Part shown: positions 15,600-17,780 of the stretch, one piece after another | Layout: every line of letters starts with the position of its first letter | Numbering within the stretch: position 1 is the first letter of the stretch | Source: JANRIC01 sp033765345 | GTDB lineage: Bacteria; Bacteroidota; Bacteroidia; Cytophagales; Microscillaceae | Length of the DNA: 17,780 nt | Direction of reading: 5' to 3' | NCBI GenBank assembly: GCA_033765345.1 | Contig: JANRIC010000245.1 | Location: 1 to 17,780 of the forward strand | Made by a program: the position numbers and the translations under genes | The notes under the pieces: generated by a model | Database searches by the model: none | What the model was told of the DNA's origin: nothing | The model's input: the letters and a program-made list of their open reading frames with translations, nothing else

Positions 15600-16928
15600 C
15601 TATTTTTCAGAAATGATCTTGTCGGCACTGTATACGACGGTTTTGCTAAGTACCCCAGCTTGGTCAAAATATTTCCATTCGCCATCTTTTTTACCATAGC
15701 GGTAGATACCCAAGACGGATGGTTTGCCATTGGAGTGGAATGCTCGGTAGGTACCTGCTTTGACATCATAACGATAGGAAATTTCCTCTGTTTTTTTGCC
15801 TTCTGTATTATACAGGGTTACCAAGCCGAATATTTTTCCCTTTCGGTATACTTCTTCTTTTTCTAGTTTTTGATTATCGTGATATGTTTTGCGTACTCCT
15901 TCCAGGGCACCGGCTATGTAAGGTTCCTCGATGTGTAGGTTGCCGTTGGGGTGGTATATTTTCCAGGTGCCAAGTGCGATGCCATCTTTGTAGGCTTTGG
16001 TGGCTTTTAGGGTACCATCTTCATAAAATTCCTCAATTTCTTGGTCTTTCTCCTGATTTTCATAGTTTACTTGTTTTTGAATTTGTCCGTTGGCGTGATA
16101 GAATTTTTCTGTACCCACTCGAGATCCGTTTTTAAATACCGTTTCTTGTTGAGGTTTGCCACTGTCATAAAATACCAGATAAGCACCTTCCACTCGATCG
16201 GCTTTGTAGGTAGTTTTGATGATTACTTGTCCGTTGGAAGCATATTGTAGATAAGGACCGTCTTTTAAGCCTTTTAGATTGTTGGCAGAGACTTGCAATT
16301 GATTGCCAGCATTATCAAAATAAGTTTTTTGTGAGCCATTCGGGATTCCGGCAAGGTACTCGATTTCGGATTCGGTGCGGCCGCTTGGGTAGAATTTTTT
16401 GCTGATTCCTTCCAGTTTGCCGTTTTTGTAGTGACTGAGTTCCTGCATTTGTCCGCCTTCGTAGTAAGTTTCTACGATGCCGTTTAATACTCCACGCTCG
16501 AACTGACTTTTTTTGGAAATTTCTCCACTGGGATAAAAAACCGATAAAAATCCCTCTAAGGTATCATTGATATATGTTCCTTCCTGGAATTTGCGCTCAT
16601 CCTCGAGGTAGACTACAAATTTACCGTTTTTACGATCCTGTTTGAAGGTCATTTCAAATCTTTTGATTCCATTGGGATAATAACCAATAAAGACACTGTC
16701 TTTGAGGTCATTGCTAAACCTCCCCACGGTTTCCAGTTTGCCGCCCGGATAAAAGCTTTGATAAGGGCCATTTTTAATGGTTTGTCCACCCTGATTGACT
16801 ACATAATACTCCTCTTTGACTTGATTGGGGATAGTATCAAAATATACCTGAATTTTTTTGGCATCTTGTGCCTGAATAAGCTGAAGAGACAAAAGACAAA
16901 AAGCAAAAAAAGTGAAGAAGAATTTCAT
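15600..16928 (-). CDS. Secreted MORN-type repeat protein, sixteen repeats
   Basis: 442 residues. Residues 1-20 are a signal peptide (MKFFFTFFAFCLLSLQLIQA) cut before Q21. From about residue 53 to the end I count sixteen consecutive repeats of about 23-24 residues of the form G-x-x-x-x-Y-x-x-x-G-x-x-x-x-x-x-x-Y-x-x-G-x-x-x, for example GTWKIYHPNGNLHIEEPY. This is the MORN_2 variant common in Bacteroidota, often labelled as YwqK-family antitoxin in databases. That label is misleading here, since there is no toxin gene and the protein is exported. The repeats should form an extended beta-sheet surface in the periplasm or outside the cell; the ligand is unknown. The gene stands alone, 100 bases before purC. 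Confidence 0.85.
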   Translation of the reverse strand: MKFFFTFFAFCLLSLQLIQAQDAKKIQVYFDTIPNQVKEEYYVVNQGGQTIKNGPYQSFYPGGKLETVGRFSNDLKDSVFIGYYPNGIKRFEMTFKQDRKNGKFVVYLEDERKFQEGTYINDTLEGFLSVFYPSGEISKKSQFERGVLNGIVETYYEGGQMQELSHYKNGKLEGISKKFYPSGRTESEIEYLAGIPNGSQKTYFDNAGNQLQVSANNLKGLKDGPYLQYASNGQVIIKTTYKADRVEGAYLVFYDSGKPQQETVFKNGSRVGTEKFYHANGQIQKQVNYENQEKDQEIEEFYEDGTLKATKAYKDGIALGTWKIYHPNGNLHIEEPYIAGALEGVRKTYHDNQKLEKEEVYRKGKIFGLVTLYNTEGKKTEEISYRYDVKAGTYRAFHSNGKPSVLGIYRYGKKDGEWKYFDQAGVLSKTVVYSADKIISEK

Positions 16929-17073
16929 AGTACTAACCTTGTTATTTAACCTATTTTATTATTTTTATTAATTTACTGTATTTTTAACGAAATCGGTGAA
17001 GGCTTATGAGATTTTTTTTGTCAAAATACGCTTTTTTTTGGTGGATGACAATTTTTGGCTGTATCAGTATTCA

Positions 17074-17130
17074 GGCTTTAAAAAGCCAAAGTTTTCCTTA
17101 GTTGCTGTTCTAAGGAAGCCAAGACCTTCC
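17074..17130. other. Cluster of adjacent and competing hairpins
   Basis: GGCTTT (17074-17079) pairs with AAAGCC (17082-17087). TTCCTTAG (17094-17101) pairs perfectly with CTAAGGAA (17110-17117) over an 8-base loop. GGAAG (17114-17118) could instead pair with CTTCC (17126-17130), so the last two are mutually exclusive. Further short dyads follow (CGTG/CACG at 17165-17180, CCTTAAGG at 17220-17227). This could be a structured RNA, a transposon or REP-like end, or a regulatory leader; I cannot decide between them. Confidence 0.35.
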
Positions 17131-17287
17131 GTTTTGCAGGTGAGTCACAGACGAACGAGGTTTTCGTGCTTAGAAACACGCTCAATACAACAGGGAAAAA
17201 AGTCACGTCAGAAAGACTGCCTTAAGGAGCTTTGTGCTGGTCCTGGATACTTATAAAGGAGGGATGATACCCTGATAGGTGGGGGGG

Positions 17288-17573
17288 GAGAACCTTTTTG
17301 GTGCAAGCGAGAACCTTTTTGGTGCAAGCGAGCAGCAGAGAGGTGGGGGAGAGTACCCTTGTAGGTGCAGGCGAGAACCTTTTTGGTGAAAACGAGCAGC
17401 AAAGAGGTGGGGGGGGGGGGAGTCAAAAGGGCGGGGGGGATACCCTCTTTTGTGCAAGCGAGAACCTTTTTGGTGGAATGGAGCAGCAAAAAGATGATCT
17501 TGAGCAGCTTTTGGGTGATCGTGAGCAGCAAAAGGCTGGGGCAATGCCCCTTTTTGGTGCAAGCGAGTACTTG
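17288..17573. repeat. Mixed array of 21-bp and GAGCAGCA-type direct repeats with long G-runs
   Basis: A 21-bp unit beginning GAGAACCTTTTT and ending GGTGCAAGC occurs at 17288 and 17309 in direct tandem, with variants at 17373 and 17460 and a partial at about 17549-17567. Between them a second element, GAGCAGCA followed by a purine/G-rich tail, recurs at about 17329, 17393, 17480, 17502 and 17523. G-runs of 8 (17281-17288), 12 (17409-17420) and 7 (17433-17439) bases are embedded. The spacing between the second and third 21-bp copies is 64, not a multiple of 3, so no single frame is kept through the array. Confidence 0.85.
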
Positions 17574-17582
17574 TAAGACATA

Positions 17583-17590
17583 TATTTTTG
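17583..17590 (+). promoter_or_regulatory. -7-like box (TATTTTTG) right of the repeat array
   Basis: TATTTTTG followed by TTAT matches TAnnTTTG and repeats the local sequence seen before the MVP gene (TATTTTTGTTAT at 268). No open frame follows inside the window, and no -33 TTG lies at normal spacing. A palindrome GAACGTTC (17620-17627) lies just downstream. It may be a chance match in AT-rich DNA. Confidence 0.2.
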
Positions 17591-17653
17591 TTATAATGTA
17601 AATGTTTTGTATTGTAAGGGAACGTTCACCATAAAAAATAAAAAAAGATAGCT

Positions 17654-17677
17654 GTTCGGGAATTCCGATTCCCGAAC
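17654..17677 (-). terminator. Perfect 10-bp hairpin, possible minus-strand terminator
   Basis: GTTCGGGAAT (17654-17663) pairs exactly with ATTCCCGAAC (17668-17677) over the tetraloop TCCG. Read on the minus strand it is followed after seven bases by TTTTTTTATTTTTT, a plausible intrinsic terminator for a gene entering from beyond 17780. On the plus strand there is no T-tract. Confidence 0.45.
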
Positions 17678-17780
17678 TGAGCGTAGGGAAGGTTTGCAAC
17701 CCGAACTTGCTTGACTGCTAAAGAATCCAAAAACAAACTCAAAAGTCTGCATCAAAAAGGCTTTCAGGTTTTTACTAAAA

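Larger units (their letters stand above)
16929..17780. other. 852-base region without a credible gene
   Basis: No frame shows protein-like composition; the longer open stretches arise from repeats or G-runs and mostly use TTG starts. The region changes character along its length: AT-rich promoter-like DNA before the MORN gene (16929-17000), a hairpin-rich, more GC-balanced part (about 17070-17250), a repeat array with long G-runs (17280-17575), then AT-rich DNA with a -7-like box and a perfect hairpin. The right end runs out of the window, so genes beyond 17780 may explain part of it. Confidence 0.6.

Noticed and set aside
15600..16928. Toxin-antitoxin module based on the usual YwqK label of the MORN-repeat protein
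   Set aside because: The protein has a signal peptide and no neighbouring toxin-like gene; the label is a database habit for this repeat family.
16996..17256. Plus-strand 86-codon frame over the hairpin region
   Set aside because: The composition changes abruptly along the frame, there is no recognisable domain, and it overlaps several inverted repeats; a chance frame is more likely.
17208..17699. Minus-strand proline-rich repeat protein over the G-runs
   Set aside because: The prolines come from the C-runs on that strand, the start is TTG, and the repeat units change frame inside the array.
1..17780. tRNA or rRNA genes and insertion sequences
   Set aside because: I recognised no cloverleaf, rRNA segment, transposase or integrase on either strand.

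Overview
The window looks like chromosome from a member of Bacteroidota, probably a Cytophagales- or Saprospiria-like lineage. The evidence is moderately AT-rich DNA, several TAnnTTTG (-7) promoter boxes, few Shine-Dalgarno sequences, signal peptides ending in A|Q, a Tgt lacking the zinc-binding cysteines, and the rnz / STAS / purC neighbourhood. This assignment is inference from sequence style; there is no rRNA or other phylogenetic marker here.

Left part (1-5554, all on +): a non-coding leader with a -7 box is followed by a probable four-gene operon. Its first gene encodes a full-length bacterial homologue of eukaryotic major vault protein (MVP), with beta-repeat arms, an SPFH-like shoulder, a long cap helix and a cap ring. 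Three nucleotides later comes a GT-B (GT4-like) glycosyltransferase, then a serine hydrolase of the beta-lactamase/S12 fold without a signal peptide, then a MESH1-type HD-domain small alarmone hydrolase. The co-directional tight packing suggests co-expression. A vault shell protein with a sugar transferase, a cytosolic serine hydrolase and a (p)ppGpp-type hydrolase is the most remarkable content of the window.

Middle (5726-9571, +): an orphan xylulokinase (xylB), an intergenic tandem array of eight 42-bp units, and a protein with an AlbA_2 (Schlafen-type) domain joined to a GHKL-like ATPase domain (COG2865-like).

Right part (9631-16928, mostly on -): tgt (queuine/preQ1 tRNA transglycosylase), a divergent secreted protein with carboxypeptidase-regulatory-like beta domains, and a compact operon of two tiny lipoproteins followed by cmk (the second overlaps cmk by one base in TGATG). 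Then come rnz (tRNA 3'-end processing), a STAS anti-anti-sigma-like protein, purC (purine synthesis) and a secreted protein with sixteen MORN-type repeats. This is mostly conserved housekeeping DNA.

Right edge (16929-17780): I see no credible gene. It holds a cluster of hairpins, a mixed array of short direct repeats with long G-runs, a -7-like box, and a perfect 10-bp hairpin that could terminate a minus-strand transcript entering from the right.
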